Positions 1 to 7,938 of a stretch of DNA of 64,000 nt are shown here, piece by piece. The DNA is taken from assembly GCA_964651705.1 (NCBI GenBank), contig CAZYWZ010000019.1, positions 16,635 to 80,634 on the forward strand, written 5' to 3'. The position numbers and the translations under genes were made by a program. Each line of letters starts with the position of its first letter. The stretch's first letter is position 1. This stretch comes from JADLBR01 sp964651705. Its GTDB lineage: Bacteria; Verrucomicrobiota; Verrucomicrobiia; JADLBR01. The notes beneath the pieces are model-generated. The model was not told the origin of the DNA and did not search any database. It saw nothing but the letters and a program-made list of their open reading frames with translations.

Positions 1-2
1 GC

Positions 3-290
3 TACCCCGTCGAAGTCACCCTCGGTTCCAAGGGCGACCGCTTCCGCGCCGCCATCGACGAGATCCCGCGCTGCGATCGGCTCTTCCTCCTCGAGATGGC
101 CGACCAGGGCCTGCCCCCCGGCTCCATCGCGGGCCGTCCGGCCGGCGACTGGTCCCGGGCGGGTGGCGCCACCGCCGGTTCGGTCTCCGTCGTCGCCCTC
201 CAGCCGGCAGCCGAGACCGCGTCCCCAGACGCGTTCACGCCCGGCACCGCCGCCATGATCGCGACCGACCTCGCCCACATGCTGGCATAG
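3..290 (+). CDS. C-terminal fragment of an unidentified protein
   Basis: The frame is open from the left edge to a TAG at 288-290, giving the last 95 residues of a protein whose start lies outside the window. The tail is rich in Ala, Gly and Pro and contains no motif I recognise. It could end an enzyme or an exported protein; I do not assign a function. No gene follows for almost 480 bases, only a repeat island, so this is the end of its transcription unit. Confidence 0.55.
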   Translation, partial: YPVEVTLGSKGDRFRAAIDEIPRCDRLFLLEMADQGLPPGSIAGRPAGDWSRAGGATAGSVSVVALQPAAETASPDAFTPGTAAMIATDLAHMLA

Positions 291-330
291 AACCCTCACG
301 GCAAAGGCGCGCGCAACGAGACGTTCATAC

Positions 331-427
331 GGAAACTCCATTCCCGCCGCCGCCTGTCACAGGCGGCCTACAGAAATTCTTGCAGGGCGTCTCAGTGAGA
401 CGCCAGCGGGGGCGAAGTTTCAGGTCA
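331..427 (+). repeat. Family A interspersed palindromic repeat, copy 1
   Basis: About 95 bases made of two dyads: a CGCCTG/CAGGCG hairpin (around 351-366) and a GGCGTCTC/GAGACGCC hairpin (around 387-404), joined by CTACAGAAATTCTTG. The right end reads GAAGTTTCAGGTCAG. The same architecture occurs at about 12819, 21568, 44109 (inverted), 44943 and 59860 (inverted). It does not code for protein and lies in the gap after the first gene. Confidence 0.8.
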
Positions 428-518
428 GCCCCGCCCCCGGCGCGCGGGGGCGGGGCTAGATGTTTTCCAGAACGCGCCGGGTCATTCCGATGGAAACTTC
501 GGATCCATTGGAGGGCCG

Positions 519-668
519 ATGTGGGCTGCGGCGTGGCAGCGCCGCTTTGGATGGGCGCCGTGCGGATTGTCCACTCTGCGCGTGAACAATCCGGGTTGGA
601 GAGTCTGGCGGCGGGCGCACACCGGCCCAGCGGGGAGCCGAAGCGGTGCTTCAACACCGCAGCTCACA
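519..668. repeat. Diverged copy of the family D (TIR-bounded) element
   Basis: Starts with TGGGCTGCGGCGTGGCAG near 520 and ends near 640-666 with GAAGCGGTGCTTCAACACCG, roughly its inverted counterpart. Compare the clearer copy at 13022-13154. The gap 291-767 therefore holds only family A and D repeats and about 100 bases of leader before the next gene; I see no small gene in it. Confidence 0.45.
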
Positions 669-767
669 AAGGGGCCACTTCCCCGCCATCCGTTTCCCCC
701 ACGCTTGTCTTTGGCCCGCGACCCGTTACCGTCTGCCGATGATATTGCCCGGAGACGGCGCCCCCCT

Positions 768-3047
768 ATGTACGCCTACGCGCTGACGATTTTCACCGGG
801 GCGCTGCTGCTCTTCGAGGTCCAGCCCATCATCGGCAAGTATATCCTGCCCTGGTTCGGGGGCACCCCCGCGGTCTGGACCACGTGCCTACTGTTCTTCC
901 AGGTGCTCCTTCTCGGCGGATACGCCTACGCCCATTTCACCTCGCGGTTTCTCTCCGCGCGAAAGCAGGTGTTGCTGCATGCGGCCCTCCTGATCGCGGC
1001 GCTGGCCTGCTTGCCGATCACGCCCTCCGAGAGCTGGAAGCCCGTGGGCAGCGACCTGCCGATGGCGCGCATCCTGCTCCTTCTCCTGGCGACGATAGGG
1101 ATGCCCTATCTCGTGCTCTCCTCGACCGGACCGCTCATGCAGGCGTGGTTCGGGCGCACGCATCCGGGCAGATCCCCCTACCGCCTCTACGCCCTGTCGA
1201 ACATCGGTTCGCTCTTGGCCCTGCTGGCCTACCCGTTCTGCATCGAGGTCTACCTCAGCCGCGGCGCCCAGACCCTTCTCTGGTCCTGGGGAATGGCCGC
1301 CTTCGCCGCCATGACCGCCGCCTGCGCCTGGCGGGTCTGGCGCGCGAGAGAGACCCAAACGCCCGACCCTTCGCCATCCGCTGCGACCGCCGACACCCGC
1401 CCCGGTCCCCGAAGCGTATTGCTCTGGTTCGCCCTGCCCGCCTGCGCCTCCGCCGCCCTCATGGCCACCACCAACAAGCTCTGCCAGGACATGGCCGTCA
1501 CCCCATTCCTCTGGGTCGTGCCCCTCTCCCTCTACCTCCTCACCTTCATCCTCTCTTTTGATAACCCGCGCTGGTACTCCCGCGTCCTGTTCGGCACCGC
1601 CCTCATGCCGGCAATCGCCGCCGTCGCGTGGGCGCATTTCGAGGGGGTCGAACTCTCCATGCAGAAACAGGTGGGCATCCACTGCGCGGCGCTCTTTGTC
1701 TGTTGCATGGTCTGCCACGGCGAACTCTTCCGCCTGCGGCCCGACCCCAGGCACCTCACGGGATACTATCTGGCCATCGCATCGGGGGGCGCGATCGGCG
1801 GCGCGCTCGTCGCCCTGGTCGCGCCGATGGTCTTCACCGGCTACGCAGAGCTGCACTGGGCGCTGGGACTCTGCCTGCTGATGTTCCTCGCGATCTGCCT
1901 CGTGGACCGGGGGGGCCTCTCCGCGGAGGGCTGGTTCATGTTTGCCATCGCGTGCCTCGCCCTCTCGATGGTCGGGGTCGACCGCGGCGCCGCATGGCTC
2001 ATTTCCTGGTGGAAGGCCAATCACCAGCAATACCCCCACCTTTCCTGGCTCGCCCCAAACTGGAAGCATTTCGCGCACCTTCATTGGATTCCCCTCGTCG
2101 GCATCGCCGCCCTCGCATGCGTGGGGCACATCCGCGGTTTCTTCAATGGCGCCCGCGCGTGCCACGGCCTCACCTGCGCCTGCCTGGCCGCCGGCCTGCT
2201 TGGCACACTCGCTGTCTTCTCCCGTCCCCCCGCCAGCTCCGGCACCGTCATCGCCGCCTCCCGCAATTTTTATGGCTCCATGACCGTGCGCGAATACAGC
2301 GCGAATAGCCCCGCCACGCGCTACCTCCTCCTGGAACATGGCCGCATCACCCACGGCCTCCAGTTCACTTCGCCGGACCGCGCCACCCAACCCACCACCT
2401 ACTACATGGACCGCAGTGGCATCAACATCGCCATGCGGCAGCTCCATCGCCCGAAGGACCGCCACATCGCTGTCGTCGGCCTGGGCGTCGGCACCATGGC
2501 ATCCCTCGGCAAGGCGGGCGACCGTTTCCGTTTCTACGAGATCAACCCCGTCGTCTGCCACCACGCCACCAACACGTTCACCTACCTCGCAAAGTGCCCG
2601 CCGAGATCCGAGATCGTCCTCGGCGATGCCCGCCTCTCGCTCGAGCGCGAGCCACCGCAGGAGTTCGACCTCATGATCCTCGACGCTTTCAGCAGCGACG
2701 CCGTCCCCATCCACCTGCTCACGAAAGAGGCCTTCGAGATCTACCTGCGCCACATGCGCCCCGAGGGCATCATCGCCGTGCACATCTCAAACCGTTTCCT
2801 CGACCTCGGCCCCGTCGTCGCGAACATCGTGTCCCACTTCGGGCTGCACGCGGTGACGATCGAGACTTTCGAGGACGAGGAACTGGACTGGTGGGATTAC
2901 GAGTCCACCTTCGTCCTGCTCACCCGCGACGAGTCGTTCGTCCATCGCCCCGTCATCCGCGCGGCCGCCAGCGAACCCGTCACCGACGCCCCCCACATCC
3001 CCCTCTGGACGGACGACTGGGCCAGCCTGTTCCCGATCCTCGAGTGA
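768..3047 (+). CDS. Membrane-anchored spermidine-synthase-like protein
   Basis: A 759-residue protein with about a dozen hydrophobic segments in residues 1-500 and a soluble Rossmann domain in the last 250. The start ATG at 768 is preceded by GGAGACGG about 10 bases upstream; the open frame extends further left but only through a repeat. The N-terminus (FEVQPIIGKYILPWFGGTPA) is typical of fused MFS/spermidine synthases. The C-terminal domain has the SAM-type nucleotide loop VVGLGVGTMA (about 563-572), the acidic end of strand 2 (YEINP, about 590) and LDAFSSDAVP (about 640), as in polyamine aminopropyltransferases. Family members may aminopropylate polyamines at the membrane, but substrates of the fused type are mostly unknown, so I infer fold, not substrate. 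Convergent with the GTPase gene, two bases away. Confidence 0.8.
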   Translation: MYAYALTIFTGALLLFEVQPIIGKYILPWFGGTPAVWTTCLLFFQVLLLGGYAYAHFTSRFLSARKQVLLHAALLIAALACLPITPSESWKPVGSDLPMARILLLLLATIGMPYLVLSSTGPLMQAWFGRTHPGRSPYRLYALSNIGSLLALLAYPFCIEVYLSRGAQTLLWSWGMAAFAAMTAACAWRVWRARETQTPDPSPSAATADTRPGPRSVLLWFALPACASAALMATTNKLCQDMAVTPFLWVVPLSLYLLTFILSFDNPRWYSRVLFGTALMPAIAAVAWAHFEGVELSMQKQVGIHCAALFVCCMVCHGELFRLRPDPRHLTGYYLAIASGGAIGGALVALVAPMVFTGYAELHWALGLCLLMFLAICLVDRGGLSAEGWFMFAIACLALSMVGVDRGAAWLISWWKANHQQYPHLSWLAPNWKHFAHLHWIPLVGIAALACVGHIRGFFNGARACHGLTCACLAAGLLGTLAVFSRPPASSGTVIAASRNFYGSMTVREYSANSPATRYLLLEHGRITHGLQFTSPDRATQPTTYYMDRSGINIAMRQLHRPKDRHIAVVGLGVGTMASLGKAGDRFRFYEINPVVCHHATNTFTYLAKCPPRSEIVLGDARLSLEREPPQEFDLMILDAFSSDAVPIHLLTKEAFEIYLRHMRPEGIIAVHISNRFLDLGPVVANIVSHFGLHAVTIETFEDEELDWWDYESTFVLLTRDESFVHRPVIRAAASEPVTDAPHIPLWTDDWASLFPILE

Positions 3048-3073
3048 ATCTATCGGACTGAGTCCGACAGATT
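3046..3073. terminator. Palindrome shared by two convergent gene ends
   Basis: The two convergent stop codons (3045-3047 and 3052-3050) lie in or beside a near-perfect palindrome, AATCTaTCGGACT followed by gAGTCCGAcAGATT. It also encodes the last residues of the reverse-strand GTPase. No U-tract is visible, so a bidirectional terminator is inferred from position and symmetry only. Confidence 0.5.
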
Positions 3074-4501
3074 CCTAACGGCCCGGGTATATCCGTACAT
3101 CTCCGCCAAGGCGTACCCGAGCATCGAGGAGACAATCGCTTCCAAACGACTCGCGCCGCGCTCGTCGCCGCTAGCGACGAACGCCCTATCGATCCTCCCG
3201 CGGTTTGCGGCGATCCAACCCTCGATCGACTCTCGCCATCGATCGGGCAACTCGCCGGAAAGCGGTTCCTCCCACCGTCCCCGCCCGCGCCCCATGTGCG
3301 CCACGATCAGATAGCGCATGCCCGCGGCCTTGAGTTCGTCGCGGAGGAACCCCGCGCTCCAGCTCATTCGCGCACACCCGTCGTCACCGCGCCCCATGCG
3401 ATAGCCATATCCTAAAGCGTAAGCCGCCAGTCCCCCGCCGACAGCCCCCAACACCGCACCTCCGCCAAACGTCAGCCCTCCCGCCTTGATATCCGCAACC
3501 AGCCCGGCCAACGCCCCCGACCCGATCCCGCCGATCAACCCCCAGATCTCCGGCGGGGCCGAAGGATTCCGCTCCTTGAGTCCCTGGATGGCGGAATCCA
3601 CGCGATCCCGCGGCACGCCATCGAGCTCGTGCAGGCGGATCAGGGCCTCCATGGTCTTTCGGCTCCTCGCGACCAATCGGTCCACCAGTCCTCGCCTGGC
3701 TGCCGCCCGCTGTGGCGAAAGCCGACCCGCCAAGACGCTCCCGAGCCGCTCGATGGCCGACTCGCGCTCGACCTGCGCCGCGTCCGCCGCGGTTTCCGCC
3801 AACGCCGCCCCCAGCAGACGCATGCTCTCAACAAAATTCCTGTGATGCCGCTCGTGCTCCCACCGCTTTCGCAGACGGTCGAAGGCACCCCGCTTCTCAC
3901 CGGAAACTAGAGGCGCGGTCCGCTCCATCAACTGCACCTCCTGGACCCAACACCGCACCCAGCCATCAAGCGCCACCACGTCCCGAACGACCTCGAAACG
4001 CGCCAGCGCCTCCCGCCATGCCTTCGCGAGCGCGGCGTCACGCTGGCCGTCCGGCATCCCGGTCTGATTCAGCAGGAGGATCACGGGCTTGCCGACCCAG
4101 GCCAAAATCGCCATTTCGGCCATGACTTCCGGGCTGCCCGCCGGGTCGTGTCGCGCGTCCACGAGGTAGAGCACGACATCGGCATCGTCCCTCGCATTCC
4201 GCACGCATTGCTGGCTGCACCAAAGCGCCCGATCCGTCCATCGGTCAAACGACTCCCGCAACCACGCCAGCCAACCCTGCCGCTCCAATCGCCCGAGCAG
4301 CTTTACGGAATCCCCGAACCCCGGCAGATCCCACAGCACGATCATCGCCTCCTCGTCCCCGATCAATACGTGCGCCTCGGCGATATCGGTGACATGCGGC
4401 CGGTCGTCCACTTCGCCGATGTCGCGACGCAGCAGCGTGCGCGCCAGGGTGGTCTTCCCGAGATTCGTATGCCCGCTGAGACTCAATGCGATCCGTTGCA
4501 T
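3050..4501 (-). CDS. Era-like GTPase, DUF3482 family
   Basis: A 483-residue GTPase. Start chosen at ATG 4501, because GGGAGGG sits 9 bases upstream and the protein then begins directly with the G domain. G1 is SGHTNLGKTT (about 9-18), G3 is WDLPGFGDS (about 54-62) and G4 is NQTG (about 142) in place of the usual NKxD, a substitution I associate with this family. After an alpha-helical linker come Gly/Ala-rich hydrophobic stretches (about 330-380), likely membrane-associating, then a C-terminal DUF3482-type region. It lies 16 bases downstream of the DUF2868 membrane protein gene, the standard partner of this family, so the two very probably form an operon and a membrane complex. The role of the pair is not established; I do not assign one. 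Confidence 0.8.
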   Translation of the reverse strand: MQRIALSLSGHTNLGKTTLARTLLRRDIGEVDDRPHVTDIAEAHVLIGDEEAMIVLWDLPGFGDSVKLLGRLERQGWLAWLRESFDRWTDRALWCSQQCVRNARDDADVVLYLVDARHDPAGSPEVMAEMAILAWVGKPVILLLNQTGMPDGQRDAALAKAWREALARFEVVRDVVALDGWVRCWVQEVQLMERTAPLVSGEKRGAFDRLRKRWEHERHHRNFVESMRLLGAALAETAADAAQVERESAIERLGSVLAGRLSPQRAAARRGLVDRLVARSRKTMEALIRLHELDGVPRDRVDSAIQGLKERNPSAPPEIWGLIGGIGSGALAGLVADIKAGGLTFGGGAVLGAVGGGLAAYALGYGYRMGRGDDGCARMSWSAGFLRDELKAAGMRYLIVAHMGRGRGRWEEPLSGELPDRWRESIEGWIAANRGRIDRAFVASGDERGASRLEAIVSSMLGYALAEMYGYTRAVRNLSDSVR

Positions 4502-4517
4502 GGCCGATGACCCTCCC

Positions 4518-5996
4518 TCAACCATGCCACACGAACTCCATCGGATCGTCGGCGGAGTCCGCCGGTTCGCCGCATTGCAGCGCCAGGACTTTGAGGCCCC
4601 GCATCCCGGCCATCCGTTTCCAGATATCGAGCCGACTCGCCACCCGCTCAACCCCCAACCCAGCGCACTCCAGTCCCACGACGACCCCATCCCGGCCAGA
4701 AAACTGCGCCGCCACCGCACCGAGCACCATCCCGTGAACCTCGGCCTCGGGCGTCGCCGTAGCGTCCATCACGATCAGGCCGGCCCCCGCATCGCCCATC
4801 GCTCGCCATGGCCCCTCCCAAACCACCGACTCCTCGCCATATGACGCACCCGCCCCCCAATCCACCCTCGCGGCACTACCCCAGATCTCCCGCGCCAGGC
4901 GCCCGACCGCATCCCGGAACGCGCCGTCCGCCAATCGCGCCGGGCGCTTCACGTCAAACGGCAGCACTGCAACCCGCACCGCCGATCCCTTCTTCGCCGA
5001 CGCCAGCACCCGGCGAACGTAGGCCTCCCGCCGCGTCCAGCGCGGCGGCGTCCGCACCGCCCTCGCGGCATCCAGCGCAGACCAGCACAGCAGCAGGAAC
5101 CGAGGTGCCCCGACGTATAACATCAGCGTCGTCGCGTAGAGATGGATCCAGGGCCCCGCCGGCACTCCCGCAAAGCCCGACCCGCGGCGCAACGCCTCCC
5201 AGCCCGATGTCTCCGATGGCAGCGCGATGCCCGTGACCGCCGACGCGGGCCACAGCAGCGCACCCAGGAACGCCCCCACCTCCCGCGGCCCCAACCACGT
5301 GCTCTCCCATCCCGCAAGGTATTGGCTCGCCAACCCGCGCCAGTACACCCCCCCCACCAGACCGAGCACGAAGCACAAACCCGCACCGTGCAACCACCCG
5401 GCCACCGAGCGCGCCAGCCAACCTCCCGCCCACGGCCACCATAGCCGCCCGTAGCGTTCCCAGGCGCACGCCCCGATCGCCGCACCTTCACCGCCCCCAG
5501 CCGACGGCGCCCGCCCCTGCAACCAGCGCGCCACCCACCCCGCCATGGCCGGAGTCCTCGGCCTGCCCTCACCGCCGAAAAGTGACGTCACGGCATGCGC
5601 GCAGACCACGGTGTTCCATAGCAGCACCAGCAGCACCGGTCCCGAAAGCAGGTCAAATGATCGATCCAAACCCACGTAATGCGACCCGAAACCCGTCACA
5701 AACGCCGCCAGCCCAAACGCCGCCGGCCACCAGCGCAGGTGCCGCACCCAGGACGGCATGGCCGCCACCGATCGCATCGCCCCCCGCAACCGCCTGACGC
5801 GCTCGACAAGGTAGGCCCAATCCCGCTCAGACAACGCCTCAGCCCCATCCCCCAACCCCGCACCCATCGACTCCGCCGCACCGCACGATGCTGCCTCGCG
5901 CGCCTCGAACGGCAACACCTCACCGCGCCGATCGCACTCCTCGATCGACCGCAACCAGATGACATCGCCAATCGCTTCCGGCTCCACTGACCGCAT
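4518..5996 (-). CDS. DUF2868-family integral membrane protein
   Basis: A 492-residue protein with hydrophobic spans around 90-150 and 190-300, and a soluble C-terminal half. ATG 5996 is chosen because upstream codons in this frame are low-complexity Arg/Gly/Trp and the protein from here starts with a normal acidic region; GAGGG and GGAGG lie just upstream. Length, topology and the immediately following DUF3482 GTPase match the known DUF2868/DUF3482 pair. The C-terminal domain contains LIVMDATATPEAEVHGMVLG and resembles a Rossmann-type soluble lobe, which could contact the GTPase. Function is unknown in the literature I know. Confidence 0.7.
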   Translation of the reverse strand: MRSVEPEAIGDVIWLRSIEECDRRGEVLPFEAREAASCGAAESMGAGLGDGAEALSERDWAYLVERVRRLRGAMRSVAAMPSWVRHLRWWPAAFGLAAFVTGFGSHYVGLDRSFDLLSGPVLLVLLWNTVVCAHAVTSLFGGEGRPRTPAMAGWVARWLQGRAPSAGGGEGAAIGACAWERYGRLWWPWAGGWLARSVAGWLHGAGLCFVLGLVGGVYWRGLASQYLAGWESTWLGPREVGAFLGALLWPASAVTGIALPSETSGWEALRRGSGFAGVPAGPWIHLYATTLMLYVGAPRFLLLCWSALDAARAVRTPPRWTRREAYVRRVLASAKKGSAVRVAVLPFDVKRPARLADGAFRDAVGRLAREIWGSAARVDWGAGASYGEESVVWEGPWRAMGDAGAGLIVMDATATPEAEVHGMVLGAVAAQFSGRDGVVVGLECAGLGVERVASRLDIWKRMAGMRGLKVLALQCGEPADSADDPMEFVWHG

Positions 5997-6265
5997 CCCT
6001 CGCCCCCGCCTCCACCCCCCCCACTCTACGCGCCTAAATGAAAGTCTCCAGCCCCACCTTGACCCCGATTCCCCACCGTCCCATTCCTTCAACACACATT
6101 CATACTTTGGCCAAGATGGATTTTCTGATGCCATTTCCTGCGTTGACCCCAGCCGAGGCCAGAACCATAATCTGGCGACTTGCCTGAACCCCCGACGCAC
6201 GCCGCCCCGAGCGACCGTCGCCCGAACCGATGGCCACCGAAACCAACCAGAGAGGAAGCCACACA

Positions 6266-6874
6266 ATGCGGATCCGCCCATTCGTCCCAGCCCTGATCGC
6301 CTGCCTCGCCCTCCCGGCCCACGCCGCCGAACCCGCCAAGAAAGCCCTCGACCCACACCCCGTGGTGAAGACGTTCAACGTCGATGGCGTCAAGACCGAG
6401 ATCGGAGCCAACAAGATCATCGACGCCATCAAGGGATTGCCCAGCGTCTCGGAGGTCACGGAACTCTCGCCCTCCAGCGGCTACGTGCGCGTGGCATTCG
6501 ACACGCACGTCATCGCCAGCCACCTGATCGCCCAGACCATGCTCGACAACGGCGCCGAAGCCGTACACATCGCCTTCTCCATCCCGGAGTATTCGCAGAA
6601 TGCCGAGAAACTCGACGCCCTCTTCGCAAGACTGGCAGAACAACGGTCGGTCAAGATCGAGGCCAAGGACAAGGAGGCCGGCGAATTCAAACTGACGTAT
6701 CTGCCGATCACGCCCGATCCCAACGATCCCAGGAAGGTCGGCTTTAACTACGGCCACCTCGGCCATCCCGTCCACGACCCGCCGCCCAAGGGCCTCGGCC
6801 TGAAGATGACGATGCGGGACGTCCCGGACCCGGCGGCTCCCGCCAAGAAGGCAAAGTCGGGGAAGAAGAAGTAG
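6266..6874 (+). CDS. Small exported protein with HMA-like fold, no metal motif
   Basis: A 202-residue protein starting at ATG 6266 with AGAGGAAG 8 bases upstream. Residues 1-20 form a signal peptide ending in AHA. Residues about 30-105 (VVKTFNVDGV...SVSEVTEL...GYVRVAFD...) have the beta-alpha-beta spacing of heavy-metal-associated domains, but the CxxC pair that binds metal is absent, so copper handling is not supported. The tail is Pro- and Lys-rich, ending in four lysines. Followed 47 bases later by a serine protease gene in the same direction, possibly co-transcribed. Otherwise unrecognised. Confidence 0.65.
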   Translation: MRIRPFVPALIACLALPAHAAEPAKKALDPHPVVKTFNVDGVKTEIGANKIIDAIKGLPSVSEVTELSPSSGYVRVAFDTHVIASHLIAQTMLDNGAEAVHIAFSIPEYSQNAEKLDALFARLAEQRSVKIEAKDKEAGEFKLTYLPITPDPNDPRKVGFNYGHLGHPVHDPPPKGLGLKMTMRDVPDPAAPAKKAKSGKKK

Positions 6875-6921
6875 GCACCTATCGGGGCCGATGGTAAGGT
6901 AGGCGTGTGCGCGGAGTCCCC

Positions 6922-7905
6922 ATGAGCGCCCGCGCATCGGTTTCAAAGATTTTCCTGTTCGCGCTCCTGGCGATCTTCATCGTCGTCTCGGGTCGTGCCC
7001 TCATCGGTCGCCGCGATCCCCTGCGTTCCGCCAGGGAGGCCTGCGTGGAGGTTCTGGTGGACGGCCGGCTCGAGGGATCGGGATGGTTCGCCGACGCGGA
7101 GGGCCACGTGATCACCGCCGGCCATACCATTCGCAAGAGGGACGGGACCCTCGAGATCTTGTGGCCGGGTCGCGGCCGATACCCCGCGCGCTTCGTCGGC
7201 ATCGATCCCGGACACGACCTCGGGCTCCTCGTGGTACCCGGGCTCCCGGATCCGCCCCCGTTCTTGAGGGTCGTGTCATCGGCACCTCCCGCCGGTTCGC
7301 CCGTACGACTTTACGGGATGGCCCAGTTCCGCCATGGCATCGCGATCGGCGGGCAGGTCGCGCGCGCGGAAACGACCTATAATTACTACGATCACCTCCG
7401 GTGGCCAACGCGCTGTTACCTGGTTGCCGCCCCGGCCCCTCCCGGCGTCTCCGGCGGGCCATGGCTCGACACGAAAGGCCGCGTCGTCGGCAACCAATCC
7501 GGTTTCGTGAATCAGGGCACCGCGTCATCGGGTCTCGCGATCGTCGCGCCCCCCGATGCCATCGCCCACCTCCTGGCCACCAGGGCCAGCATCCCGCGCG
7601 CCACCATGGGATGCGGTCTTGAGGAGATCTGGTCACAGCCAACCGGCTTCCTCCGGCGGTTGCCCAAAGGGCTGGAGGGTATCGTTACCGTTCCCCTCGA
7701 ACCGGGCGGCGCCGCCGAAAGGGCCGGCCTCACCCGCGAGAGCGTCATCGTCAGTGTCGATGGCACGTCGGTCCGGTATCGCCACCAGATCATTGAAATC
7801 CTGCAATCCCACGCGCCAGGCGACACCCTTTGCCTCGAAGTCTGGGATGCCGATGCCAAGGCGGCCCGCACCGCCCAGATCACCCTGGATGAGGTGCCCC
7901 TCTGA
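6922..7905 (+). CDS. Membrane-anchored trypsin-like serine protease with PDZ domain
   Basis: A 327-residue protein of HtrA type. A hydrophobic anchor (about 10-28) puts the protease outside the cytoplasmic membrane. The triad is complete: His68 in ITAGHTI, Asp99 in GHDLGLL and Ser177 in GVSGGP. A single PDZ domain follows (about 250-325; GGAAERAGL with VSVDGTSV). Start: ATG 6922 has CGGAG 7 bases upstream; a GTG 15 bases earlier is an alternative and adds five residues. The intact active site contrasts with the degenerate homologue at 41763. Probable role: envelope protein quality control or regulated proteolysis; substrates unknown. Confidence 0.8.
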   Translation: MSARASVSKIFLFALLAIFIVVSGRALIGRRDPLRSAREACVEVLVDGRLEGSGWFADAEGHVITAGHTIRKRDGTLEILWPGRGRYPARFVGIDPGHDLGLLVVPGLPDPPPFLRVVSSAPPAGSPVRLYGMAQFRHGIAIGGQVARAETTYNYYDHLRWPTRCYLVAAPAPPGVSGGPWLDTKGRVVGNQSGFVNQGTASSGLAIVAPPDAIAHLLATRASIPRATMGCGLEEIWSQPTGFLRRLPKGLEGIVTVPLEPGGAAERAGLTRESVIVSVDGTSVRYRHQIIEILQSHAPGDTLCLEVWDADAKAARTAQITLDEVPL

Positions 7906-7938
7906 CACGCTCGCGGGTCGATCTACCGCACCCTCCCG

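Noticed and set aside
519..767. N-terminal extension of the spermidine-synthase-like protein
   Set aside because: The extra codons come from a repeat element, and the typical N-terminus with a ribosome site begins at 768.
888..2783. Long reverse-strand open frame opposite the spermidine-synthase-like gene
   Set aside because: Composition is Gly/Glu/Arg/Ala low-complexity, typical of antisense frames in GC-rich DNA; the forward frame has clear family motifs.
6266..6874. Copper chaperone or heavy-metal-binding protein
   Set aside because: The fold resembles HMA domains, but the metal-binding CxxC is absent.
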